The notes below the pieces were generated by a model. It saw only the letters and a list, made by a program, of their open reading frames with translations, had not been told where the DNA came from and made no database searches. From Rhynochetos jubatus (taxonomy: Eukaryota > Chordata > Aves > Eurypygiformes > Rhynochetidae), in the NCBI GenBank assembly GCA_027574665.1, contig CM050652.1, positions 6,118,589-6,182,588 of the forward strand: 64,000 nucleotides of DNA. Direction: 5' to 3'. Shown in pieces: positions 45,837-58,055 of the stretch (position 1 is its first letter; every line of letters begins with the position of its first letter). A program made the position numbers and the translations under genes.

Positions 45837-46325
45837 ACTGTTGAGACTTCACTGGGAAAATATGAGAAAAATGCTTTCAAACATGGACAGACACAAGAGA
45901 AGGACACTGGGATGAACACAAAACCACAGCGTTTCCCGTGCAGAAGGGCACAAAGACTTTGGCTTGTTTAGCCTTGCAAAACATAGACAAAGACAGGATG
46001 TGATTGCTCTCTATAAACTTATCAGGTGGGCAAACACCAGGGAGAAGAACTGCTTACACTAAAGAACAATGTTGGTCCAAGAACAAATAGTTATAAATTG
46101 CCCATGAATAAATTTACGCTGGAAATTAGATAAAGTTTTCTAATCCTCTGGTGAGTAAGGCTCTAAAACAGTCTTCCAGTAAAAATAATGAAGGAAATGG
46201 GGAATCTAGTTGGGTTTAAGAAGGGATATTAAATAGTTTTTGAAAGGGATTATATGATGTGGGTGCCTGTGATGAGCAGATTGGATTCAGTGGCCCAGTG
46301 GACTGTTTCCCATTTTATAAGTAGA
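45837..46325 (+). mobile_element. Ancient CR1-lineage LINE 3' fragment
   Basis: Conserved blocks appear in CR1 order: CTGTTGAGACTTCACTGGGA, TTGGCTTGTTTAGCCTTGCA, ATGTGATTGCTCTCTATAAA, GCTGGAAATTAGATAAAG, TGAGTAAGGCTCTAAAACAG, TTCCAGTAAAAATAATG and TTCAGTGGCCCAGTGGAC. The 3' UTR resembles the older reptile-type CR1 and not the younger copies here, and it lacks the terminal octamers. Heavy divergence leaves no continuous frame. Confidence 0.7.
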
Positions 46326-49300
46326 TATTCCAGTTAAACTGATTCCACTGCTTTATACCTAACTCTTTACTCATGAGTGTCCTGTTTGAGTGGATAGTGA
46401 TACCAATGTAGGAGTCCTCCCTGATGGCCCTAAAACAGAATTAATAATTTATGTTTCTGGTGTATTTTATGTGAACTTGGACATAAAGGCAAAAGGAATC
46501 AGAAAATGAAAACAAATAGGATAATCAAAGCAGGCTGCTTGCTGTATAAAGCAAATCACAAAAAAGAACAAAAAGGATACATGATGCTTCCAAGAAAACG
46601 TGCAATTTAAAAAGTAAATAGTCAACAAATAGATAGTGGAATATGAGGAAACAATGAAGCAGTATTTGTTGGGGTGCTGAATATCTGTACTGGCACATGA
46701 CAAGTTTGTTGTAAATATGCTGACGGAGATTTTTGCAGAGGAAAATGAGGTAACTTTATTTATGTGAATCTGCTTTAACACTTGTAGGGCAGTGACATTA
46801 AAAGGGAGAAAAGGTTTGTTACATGTGAGCAGTGAAGTTGAAGTTGTATTCATTATTTAATCAGAGACAAGAGTCCTCTTTGTGATAGAGATATGATAGA
46901 TAGGCAAGGCTACAGGTGGTGAGGAGCCATGAAAATAAAGGGAATGTTTCCCATTTGATGCATGGGTGTGCAGAAAACAAGGAGAATAAATTAGTATCAA
47001 AATGAAAAAAATCAGAAGGTGATGTTTGTGGTGTCATTCTAAGAGGACACAAGCAAGTTAAAGGTGCATATGTCAAAAAAACTGGTATCACAGAAACAGA
47101 TACAAATTAGAGATCCAGTTATGCTGACAGGAAACAAAACCTACATGTTATAAATGTTGAAAATCAACCTATAAAACTTGAGTGAAAGTGAAACTTGAGA
47201 CAGAAAATGAGACTCCAGCATGAAGATAATGCACATATGGGCAAATCACAAATTCAGATGGGATCTATAAATTGTATAAAGATGGACATCATAGATGCTC
47301 AACTCCCTTTGACTCCCAGTGCGACACCAGCTATTTGAGGATTCTGAGATTGTTAAAAATATTCTCTCCTAAACTCAGGTTTAAAAATTGTCTTTAGTGG
47401 AAGGTAGGATATTTCATCGGTAAATAAGTGTTTAGTTTTCTTTCTTCTGCACTTAACGATGGAATCAGATTGATGTCAGACCTAGCATTTAATTTTTCAC
47501 TTTAAGTCTTTGCATCCATTTATAACTTTGCAGAATTATTTCCTTTAATAGATATACCCTGACTTCTGAGTATGGGCTTTATATACTCAATCTACCCCTT
47601 TTTTCTCTCAAGTGATATTTAGCAATTATTGTTATTTAATTCCTGGATGAAAAATTGCAGGGCTCTGCACTGTAATTATCAATGACCTTTCAGTGTAGAA
47701 AAATGCAGCTGATCAGATGCAATGGGACTGCCACAGGCAGCCTAAGTATTTGGACAGATAATCTTAGGAAGAATGCTTTCCCTCTTCTGGATCTGTCTTT
47801 TGTTGAAGGCCAGTGGAGATGTAGACTAAAGCTTTGAATGAACTTTTCTTATTACTATGTGCCATTTTAGAATTAGATGCATTAAAATACAAATGAGGAA
47901 TAAATTTATCTGGAAAATCACACAACATTCATTTATTTAATTGCCTCAGACAACACTGGTTTATTATGTCAATAAACATAACACTAACATTGGTAGTACA
48001 GCAAACCTGGAGGTACATAAGACATCAAGTACTGTACTGACACATGCAAATTCATTCTTTCCATAGAGAATTTATGTCATAGCTAGAAAACCCAGTAGTG
48101 GTGAACAGGAGAGCTTAAATTATCCTCACTTTAGGTAGAGAAATGCAAAGATGAGGATCTGATTCAGCAAGCCACTAACTTCAGAGATATTGGGTAGTCT
48201 GCTTCAGATCTATGACTGGTAAACCTCCTCCAGTGTCTTCCTGCATCACAGCCTAGAGTTGTCTGTCCCAGGTTACAGGAGGAGGCTATGCTGATGAGAG
48301 AGGTATAAGGCTCTTGTAATTTGCTCTGCAGACAAAAAAACATCATAAAGAACCATTGAGATAAGCACACCTCTGCTGGCTGCCCTGCCTGAAGCATAGT
48401 CAGGAGATTAGAGGCAAAAGTAGCAGCTACCTATGAAAAGGCCTAAAAAGTGTCTAGCAAAGCCAAATCCCTAAGAACCCTCATGGGAGTTTCCCTGTCT
48501 GCTGTTTCTTCAGGTGACTCCACTTGGAGCCATCTCTGCTGATCCACGTTTGGTGCAATAACTAGACACAGCAAAGGAGAAATATCTTCTATGAATCTCA
48601 TCGACTGTTGCAACACAGGGAATCACCCTTCCTGGGGCAAGTTTTCCCTCTGTTCATAGGGTGAGCACCACAGCACTTTTCTGAGCTTTGAAACAGGAGC
48701 AAAGTGAGTTGGTCCATGTGCTTTTACAAAGTTAGTATTACTCAATTTATTAATTCAACTTTCTGAATAGGGCACTTTCCACTTACCTCTGTGACTGTTC
48801 CTGTAGTCTAAGTGATACATCTGATAAGAAGGCCCTAGCACTTAGGGTACTCCTTTTATTACTTTTGTTTTTTGTCTAATCTGATCGGATCTAAGCTTAA
48901 AAAATTGTTCACTGGTCTGTTTTTGACAAGTTTTGGCTCAGGCCTTGGTTATACTAATGCACATATGTCTGGAAGAGCCCATCAGCACCATAGTAAGTGA
49001 AAGCCATTTCTTTGATGGTCTGCAATTGCCATGTATTTATTGGTTACTTAGACCTTAACAGCTTTTCTTTCTGAATCATTTGCCCTACTAAGTACTACAC
49101 TCAGAAATATCTGTCACCATTAATAATGGACATTATGTTGCAGCACCACAGTGCCAAAGCAGTAGCTGTAGTTATCTGCTTGCATATGTATACGTGTAGG
49201 TAGATCAAGGGGCATATGCAGGTAAGATTTTTCATACATATGACACCATGATAACCAACGGTGCTTAAACTAGGTGCCTTAAAATGGGATCAAGAAACTG

Positions 49301-52300
49301 TGAGGCATCCTCACAGAGCCATGTGGCAGAAAGGGTTATATATTTAAGGAATCTTTTTCATCCACTGACCCAGAGTAAACTGTGGGAGCTGCACAAACCA
49401 CACCATTTAGGATGGGAAGTTAAGGCAACTTCTGTCTCAGTGGTAGGAACCTAATTATCCTTTTGGAAATCAGCCAAGATCCTGGATCTAATAGAGATAT
49501 AGTATTCCATACTAAGTGATACAGATTTTTAAGAACGACATGTGGCCAACTCTGTTCCACTTCCTTACTAAAGACATTTTCAGCAGCCTCTTGTCTCCTA
49601 ATAACATAGACATTACCTCAGGCCTGACACAGAGAAACCGCCTGTCTGCTGAATTTAGGCATTCTAGTGCATTGCCTCGCAGAGAAGACTGTCGTGCACA
49701 TATTCACCAAGCTGTATACCCTATATCTCCTGCTAAGCCTTGAAGATCTGAGAAGATAACTCCTGAGGTTGAGTGGCCATGGGTGGTAGGATACTGTTGA
49801 GTGTAAATGAGAAGAGAAATTTGAGCATCAGAAACTTAACTGTGAATCACCACCACATCCAACCAGCATGATATATTAATTTATAATTAAATGTTGACTT
49901 TTTTCCCTAAGGATATTTTGACTTCTATACCAGCATAGTTCATTAGTTAGTCACTGCAGTTGATCCAGTTATTGGCATGCCTTTGATCACTTTCCTTCTG
50001 AGCACGTTAGAGTGGATAGCAAAAACCTTTGTGCTTCCTCATAATTGCAGGCAGAACATTTACTTCCTATGCAAGGATGAGCATTTTCTCAGCCTGTCTT
50101 GCTTCTCATGACAGTCCTCTTACTTTATTGAAACTTTTGAAACTTTCTCAAAATCTATGTTTTGTATCATGACGTTTCCTTTTCTTAGCATCATCTACAT
50201 CAGCGAGATAACCAGACTCATTTTCATGGGATCGTCTGGTGATTCTTAAAATGAGTAATTCTTGTTAGCAGAAATGAAAAAATGGTTAAAAAAAAATCTA
50301 ATTAAGATAATACGTATGCTGTTGGTACTCTAGGTCTAAAAGTACTTCAAATAATTTCTTTGCTTAAATATAGTGCACAACAGAATTGCTGTTTTGAATC
50401 AGCCCTCAAAGGATAATGGTGTTTGTGTCTGTTCAAAAGGTAAAGATGAAGAAAACATGGAGTTTATAAGAGCCTGACCGAATTTAAGTATCCTATTTCC
50501 AGTACAATTCCCTTTACCTTAGGTAGCAATTGACTGAACTGTCTTACTCAAAACAGCAGGGGTTTTGATTCGTTACATGGTATTTTCCAAATACATTTTT
50601 TATAGCTTAAAAAAAAATAGTTTAGTGCAAAAAACAAATATAGATCTGAAAATACTTTTTAATAACATTGTCAACACTGATGATTTTCAGATGATATCAG
50701 CTTGTTAAAATGCACCATCACCTTTATAGAACATCAATTTCCCTCTTTTATTTCTCATAGTTTTTGCTACACATAAAACCTAAGACTCCCACAACTGAAG
50801 GTTTAATGTATTTTTTAAGCCTGCCTCTTTAATCTTTCAGTATTTCTTTGAGCATTTGTCAGAACTTTGTGCTTACACACCTTCATTAACTCCCCTGTAT
50901 AGTCACTCAGTTAGGATTCGTTTAATATAACTTCAGCCATCTAGAAGTTGGTATGTGGAGTAAACGAGCAATCTAAGCTTTCTGCAGGGACAACTGATCC
51001 CTTGCTAGGATACACGTCTGATATAGATGGAATTATTTTCTTCTGAAGTTGTTTATCTCTCTCCACTGACTACAGGGGAAGCCTAGGCAATTACCTCAAA
51101 AGAAACACCAAATATTTTAACAGCTAAAATGAGGAGATGAATTTTTTTGCCTTCTGTTTATATGGCTGAGCTATGGGAGAGGAAAGGTCTGTTTTCACTT
51201 TTTAACAGGATATCATGATTCTGAATCTAGCCACAGAAACAAAGATTTATAACTATGATTTGGCTCATAGTTTGAAATTAACGGTAATTGAAATTGTGTC
51301 CCTCCCTCCCTCCTTGGTTCATGCATAACGCTGGAAACCTGTCTCTGACTGTATTTTCTGTACCTTAGCTACAGCTGCTGTGTTACAGAGCTAGGAGGCA
51401 ATCAAGGTATTTGCCTGCTGCTAACTTTTGGTGTGACATGGTATAATAACTAAGTTGGGGTTGTCACCAAAAAGGACAATTCCTCTTTCCCCATGCCTAG
51501 TCCTTCACATGCATTCGCTCTCTCTTCCTTGTCTAAAGCTTGTATGGAGAGGTGATTCTGTGCAAAACTCTTTTCAAGGTTAGTTTGTTTAAACTTTGCC
51601 CACTGACCTTTCTCACCCAATGCCAGATCAGTGGTGGGAACACACAAGTTGGGTTGGCCGTGGGGGAAGAGACAGACTGTCCCCATTTACAGCCTTCAGC
51701 ATTTCAGGATAAATGGCAAATCACAACCTAATCAACTTTTTTTTTTTAATGGCATATGAGGTTTTGAACTTGCATGCCAGATGTATATAGAAATGTAAGC
51801 ACAAATATAATATTCAGCTAAACATTCTTTGCCTTACATCTTAAGAGTGAGGAAATATTTTTGTGTTTAATATTAAAGTGTACACTGATCAAGCTTCACA
51901 TCCCTGGAAAGAAATACTGTCTAGTCTGGACTGTTGCAAACAGCCTAACATGCTGCTGTCCCACTCTGGTTGTTACAACTCCACTAATTTGGAGGGACAA
52001 AAAACCCAATCTTTCTTTATATGTGACCGCATAACCAAATTGTGGTCAGGAAATTTATCAAAAGCATATCACTCCAAAAACTGTAGCCAAACTTTCAAAA
52101 CCTTGCCTTTCAAAACATGTTTGTGCAGTGCTTTGAAGTTATCTTTTGCTACTTATACAGGATTTTATATCACTGATGATCTATCTTCTTCTTTTATTAC
52201 TTTTTATGGCTTCCATTCATTTTGCATTGATCTTTTCCTGATTTATTAAGGTCCCAGTCTCAGACCTTAGACACTCTGCAAATGTAAATTGCTGTACAGA

Positions 52301-54618
52301 AAATAAAAATGCCAAAATCAAGCAGTGCCTGCCAAATCATAACTCAATAATATCTACCATCTATGAAAATAAAATCCATAAATACTTCTTAATAACTACA
52401 TTAGCTTCATAGAGCATAATCTGTAAATGCTGTAACCACTCCCTCCTCTGATGCATGAAGTTACTTAATCCAGATGCTAAAGTGCTTCTTTTATGAGCAT
52501 TACTATTAAAGTGCTGATCAAAGTGAATCTTCAAAGCTTCCACAGGTCTAAGTATTTGCAGGATCCTGAGCAACCTGCATATAGTTTTTTGCCCATATTT
52601 CAGACTGTTTGCATGCTAAACTTCACACTGAATATATAAACAATACTGGATTGCACTGAGTGTGTTGTGCAAACACTGCAGTGTAGAGAATGCTTTCCCT
52701 CCTGTGCTGCACAATACCAGGAAAATGCTGGGAAGCTCTTCATAAAAGCAGCAGGAATTATTAGAGGACTGACTGTTAGATTTAGGAAGATGGAAGAGAG
52801 TAAGAATGAGTCTGACTGGTTTGACTAAATAGTGCCTCAGACTTATGAATAAATTGGTCTAGCAAATCACTTTTAAGTCTTTGTCCCTTATCAGCAGGCA
52901 CATAACCAATTTTCATTATGGGTTGAAGGGCATCCACAGATAAAATTCATGCCATGGTGTCTTTCTATCTCATGGATATGCAGGTAAATATATCATTTAT
53001 CATGTGCTTCTTCCTATTCATTTGGAAGACAGTGGAATATTTTATGGCATATTCCACTGGGATATGTAGAAAACGTTGATATCCTGGTATGCAGTAGCCT
53101 CACATTGGTTTGAGAGTTCAGTTTGCACAGCAGATATGAAGTATAATATACATGAATTATAAAGCAAAATGACTGTTTAATTCAAGAGACATCCAAGTAT
53201 TTAGGTAGCTGCAGATATATACAATATGTATGAGGAATATAAGTATATCCATATTTTGAGCAGAAGGATCTGACATCTACAGGGATTTCAGGATTACAAG
53301 GAATAACACTAGGTTTCCTTAGCATCTCCTACAAGCATAAATCCATCTTGGTGCTCAAGACTGTCCACTTTACTCTAAAAGTGAGGAAGTCAATTAGTTT
53401 AATAAATGAGAACCTTTATCTGTAGAAAACAAATTCATCCTGTGTATCAAATGATATTAAACAATAGGAAAACAAGTTGAAAAAGCACAGGACAGCATTT
53501 AAGCACAAGCTGTTAGGAGCAGGGCACTCATATCCACCAAGTCCTCATCCCTTCTTCAGCTCTTCCACATGGATTCAGGCTAGGAGGGAGCTGGGTGGCT
53601 CAGGAAAGGCATGCCCAGCTCAGGAGATGCTCTTTCCACAGCAAGATTCTTTCACAAATTTCACAACAATCTTCATGGGAATTGAAGGCTACATATAATA
53701 TTATTAACTTCCAGGGGGATGGTTTTGCAGCCATATTGGAGAGAACCCATATGCACTTTCCCCACTTCGCAGTGGGACTTTCTGCCTCCTCACGGTTTAC
53801 TCTTCCCTGAGGGATATTGCATCTGGAAAGAGAGAAATTCCAGGAGGTTTTTCTCTGCACGCTGGAGGTGTGGATATATATTGTGGTTTCTGCTCGCTTT
53901 CTGCTGCATGAATTGCGCTCTGTGCTGCCCATTAGCAAACTACCTATAGACTAAAAGCGTTCTGTCAAGATGCTGATGCAGTCAACTCTCTTTTCATCTG
54001 ACTGTTGATTTCTGCAGTTCCTTTGACTGTGGTTTATCTGCTGACAAAGTTTCCCTCCCATAAGAACCAGCAGACTCATCGCTATTCCTCCACTAGCTGG
54101 GAAAATAAAGCTGTTCTTGCTGCAGAGCCGTGCTCAACCCCGAGCAGGGCAAAGCTGAAATTGCAGAGAACACTTTAATGCACAAAGCCACAGCTCCAAG
54201 GTTAAACAGCCCCTCACTGCATGAAGAAGAAACATGCAAAGGTGCTATTTCTGTCCTGGCTGTGTTAGAAATTGAGACATTTCATCTAAAAGGACTGTTT
54301 TTCTAGAAACAGAATTTACGTGCATATAATGCACTTATTAATGCAAGACAAAAAAAGCTTCTGTTTTTGTTGGAGAAGGTTCAGTTGAATAGCTGGAACA
54401 TTAATCTAATCTGTTAAGGATCCCCCTGTTGGATCTCATTTTAAGTGTTTTGTAGCATCTCAAAGAGTACAAAGGAAAATCTGGAAAAAAAAATTCTCTT
54501 TAATTGAAAACTGACGTACTTCTCTTGGAAATGCAGTAAAATAAAGCTTCCATTCAGGACTGCGGCAGGCCTAGGCCAGTCTCAAGTGTTTGCAACTATT
54601 AAATATTAATTAATCTCA
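46326..54618. other. Unrecognised AT-rich non-coding DNA (8.3 kb)
   Basis: The longest repeat-free stretch of the window. No gene, RNA or repeat family was recognised. A perfect hairpin occurs at 53030-53059. Frames such as 46467-46853 (minus) and 51863-52249 (plus), both 128 codons, lack recognisable domains, and nothing resembling paired splice sites around a conserved exon stands out by eye. Confidence 0.5.
53030..53059. repeat. Perfect 11-bp inverted repeat with 8-base loop
   Basis: CAGTGGAATAT at 53030-53040 is the exact reverse complement of ATATTCCACTG at 53049-53059, with TTTATGGC between. The pairing does not extend outward. Confidence 0.8.
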
Positions 54619-55039
54619 GGGTCTGGAGAACAAGTCTTATAAGGAGCAGCTGAGGGAGCTGGGATTGTTTAGCCTAAAGAAGAGGATTCTGAGGGGAGAC
54701 CTGATCGCTCTCTACAGCTTCCTGAAAGGAGACTGCAGGGAAGCGGGGTTGGTCTGTTCTCCCAGACAACTGGTGATGGAACAAGAGGAAATGGCCTCAA
54801 GTTGTGTCAGATGAGGTTCAGAGCTGATATTAAGAAAAACTTCTTTACTGAAAGAGTGCTCAGGCATTGGAATGGGATGCTCAGGGAAGTGGTGGAGTCA
54901 CCATCCCTGGAGGTGTTCAAGGAACGTATAGACGTAATGCTTGAGGACATGGTCTAGTGGGGATGGTGGTGTTGGGTTGATGGTTGGACTAGATGATCTT
55001 ACAGGTCTTTTCCAACCTTAGTGATTCTGTGATTCTGTG
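54619..55039 (+). mobile_element. CR1 LINE 3' end
   Basis: A clean CR1 3' segment: GGGTCTGGAGAACAAGTCTT, GGAGCAGCTGAGGGAGCTGG, AGGGGAGACCTGATCGCTCT, GATGAGGTTCAGAGCTGATA, AGTCACCATCCCTGGAGGTG and GGTTGGACTAGATGATC. Two perfect octamers ATTCTGTG lie at 55024-55031 and 55032-55039. It begins in the ORF2 C-terminal coding region, with no usable frame left. Confidence 0.95.
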
Positions 55040-57954
55040 ATATAATATATCTGTATTAATTTACTTCAAAATAACTTGAAAGTTAAAAGTAGTCTATACA
55101 CAAGCATCAGTTACACTCAGTAACTGTTTAGGGGAAAAAATATATAAAATACACATTTCGTATATGTACACATAAATATATCTTGGAGCTGCTATTTGCA
55201 GACTAATGTTTTTGTGACAAAGTTTCGGAATTAAACTGGTACCCAACAATGACTTTTCTTCTCTTAAGCACACTTATTAGATAACTTCTCGATGCCTTTC
55301 AGGGCCTTTTGATAGCTCAGAAAGGAAATCTTCCATCTTTGGAGGACAAAGGATTACATGGAAATAGAATGTACAGGTGAAGTAGTGGAAGTCTGCTGCT
55401 ACCTTGAGAGTCCTATTGCAGCCAGACACAGGTTAGAGTAACAATGAAACTGCTCCGATTAACACCAGAGGATGAAGAGACCAAAGAATTTGGAAAGTGA
55501 AAAACTATTTTTGTGTCCTTCTTTGGAGCTACGCACTGCTGGAAAGCAAGCAGATGCTTTGCATCAAATGATCCTTATGGATATTTAAATAAAAGCTACT
55601 TTGTATGAGCTTCCAATTTTATACATGCACCTAACCACAGGCAGGACCAGGCACTGAATCTGGTCCTGATGATGAAATGTCAGATAGATATTGGAACTCC
55701 ATTTGTAGCTTCAAATGACCTGTGGATATTCCACACACAAATATAAGACTCCGTCCTGTAAAAGAAAGACTCGGTCAGACCTCCTCATCTCGTGTTGTAC
55801 TTCACACTGGCCAGGAGTGGGTAAGGGATAAAAGTCATAATATCAAATACACAAACATCTGCATCTTTTTGCAATTACTTCATTTTTCTTAGTAGTCTCT
55901 TATCTAAATGTGATTTGGTCTCAAATGAATTCAGCTGGAAAGACTTGGTAAATCAAAGTTCAAGTTGATCTGACTGCAGATTTCCAGTTAAAAGCATTCA
56001 GATTAGATGATTGGAACTAACCATTAAACAAGAATTTGGCTAAAATCTCAAGGAAGTTCTATCTGTTTAGTAACTTTTTTAATCAAAACATGTTTTGTCT
56101 GAAATGTTTCATGGAGGCTGAGTCTCTAAAAAATTCCAGCCAATACATTTTGCTGACAGTGCAATTTATATGCCACAAAAATCTTGGATAAAAGTTATCT
56201 ATAGATATTAGCCTTTAGTACTCCCATTATTTAGGATATGAAAAATTGGCAGAGTTCTTGGAACTGGAAGAATCTTTGAAGCAGAATTATAGTTCTATCA
56301 CAGAAACATTTTGAACAGCAAAATGTGGTGCAGATTTATTTCTAGTGTCCTGCTATTTTTTGTAAAGGGCATTTATATAAACATACACACACATACACAA
56401 AATATCTCATAACTGAGATAGACCTAGGATACAAATACAGCACCTGCCAAGCAGATGAAATCTGTGCACTTCAACTGTGACTGTTTTGCCTGTCAGTAAA
56501 CCGTGGTGCTTAATTCACTTGTGCACTTTGAAAACAAGGTAGGAAGTGAAATCCTTCTTTGTGGTGTGGCTATTCCAAAGGCAAAAAAAATTTGCTTTTC
56601 AGAAGTATTTTTCAGAACCCCAAGGATAAGTCTTCTCTGGCAAAGAGCTGTAGACAGAGGGGGTGGACTCCATCAGAGACAGAATAAAAATCACACCTAC
56701 TCGTGAGGTGGAGGAGGATTTCTTAAACTGGGGCTCCCGAGAGTCCCCTCTAGCACTCCATCATATGAACACTTTGAAGATCTGTGATGGAGACTTGGAG
56801 CCATAATCTTCAAAGGGTAATGAGTAGATACCCTATTTAGACAGCTTCAGCAAAAAAACCAGCAAGACCATTAAATACTTTATCTAGGTACTGTGAAAGA
56901 GTTTAAACAAGGGGTTCCACTGATGGGAAAACAGGGTTTGTGACTGTGAAACCTAGCACTTGAAGAAGAGGCAGTGGTATTATCTCCTGCAGATAAGAGA
57001 ATCAGTGACAGTAATATTCTGGAAGAAGTTGAGTGTTCAGTAACACACACAACGAAAAAGGACTGTACCACAGGTGGCCTTCAGCTGTTTTATTTAAATG
57101 GCAACATTTATGTATATAGCCCTTATGCTTGACAAAATATAAATCTATGAGAAGATTCAGTCTGTTTATAATTGTAAGATTACTATGGAGAGTAGTCCAA
57201 GCCAAAGGTGAGCATATATCTGTTGCCCGTAACAAGGATTGCCTCTCTCCACATGCCTTTGCCTCACTTATGTCTCCAGATCTTCATGGCTGGAAAAAGT
57301 TACTGATATTTCACAGCAGTGCCCACACACTTTTAGAGCTGGCTGCTGGACTTTTTTCCCCACAATGTTTTCTCCAAGTTTGAACTAACATATCACACCT
57401 TTGCATGAAAAAAATACTCAGTTTCTAGATCCGTTTGCTTTTCTCTTTAGGTTATAAGTTGTGATATTTTTGAAATGGGGAAAGCTGTCTGCTAAAACCC
57501 ACATTCAGTGCATTCAACTTAGTTTACACAGAACTCACTGTCAGGTTTAAGGTGGAAATGCATCCTGTTCATTATCAAGCTGAGTTTTTAATCGGTTGTT
57601 TCAGGGTAAAAGGCTTTGCTACACCAAACGTTAATCTGCTCCCACTGCAGTGTTTGGTCTGCTGTTCAAATCAGGGATTTTCAAGAGAGTTTCGTGCACC
57701 ACAGACGGATTACAGTGTTTGACACAATGCCTTCAAAAAATGACATGCTTTCATGCTCTTAAAATAGCATGCTTTCATAGTTTTGCTGCTCTTCTAGCTG
57801 AAACAAGGAGAAAGGACTTTTCATTTGTCTTATAAAAGCAATAGGATCCAGCTTATGAGATTAGGTGTGAGACTCGCTAGAGCTCCAGTTAGACAGAGTC
57901 CTGCAGAAGAAAGCCCACAAATCCCAAAGCATTGTTATATGGTACACTATATCA
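55040..57954. other. Unrecognised non-coding DNA
   Basis: No gene was recognised. A short CA-rich tract lies near 56380-56400. Frames stay under 85 codons and show no domain. Confidence 0.55.
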
Positions 57955-58055
57955 TTCAAAATTAAGAAATTGAGGCAATTTGCCCAGTATGATCCCAAAG
58001 GGTTGGTTTTCTGAATCGCTGTAGAGTCCTGTCCATTAAATCACAGTGTCGTCAG
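57955..58055 (-). mobile_element. MIR/CORE-SINE-like relic, antisense
   Basis: AAGAAATTGAGGCAATTTGC, CCAGTATGATC, then GAGTCCTGTCCATTAAATCA parallels reverse-complement MIR (GAAACTGAGGC ... TTGCCCAAGGTCA ... CAGTCC). Strongly diverged; weak to moderate support. Confidence 0.45.
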
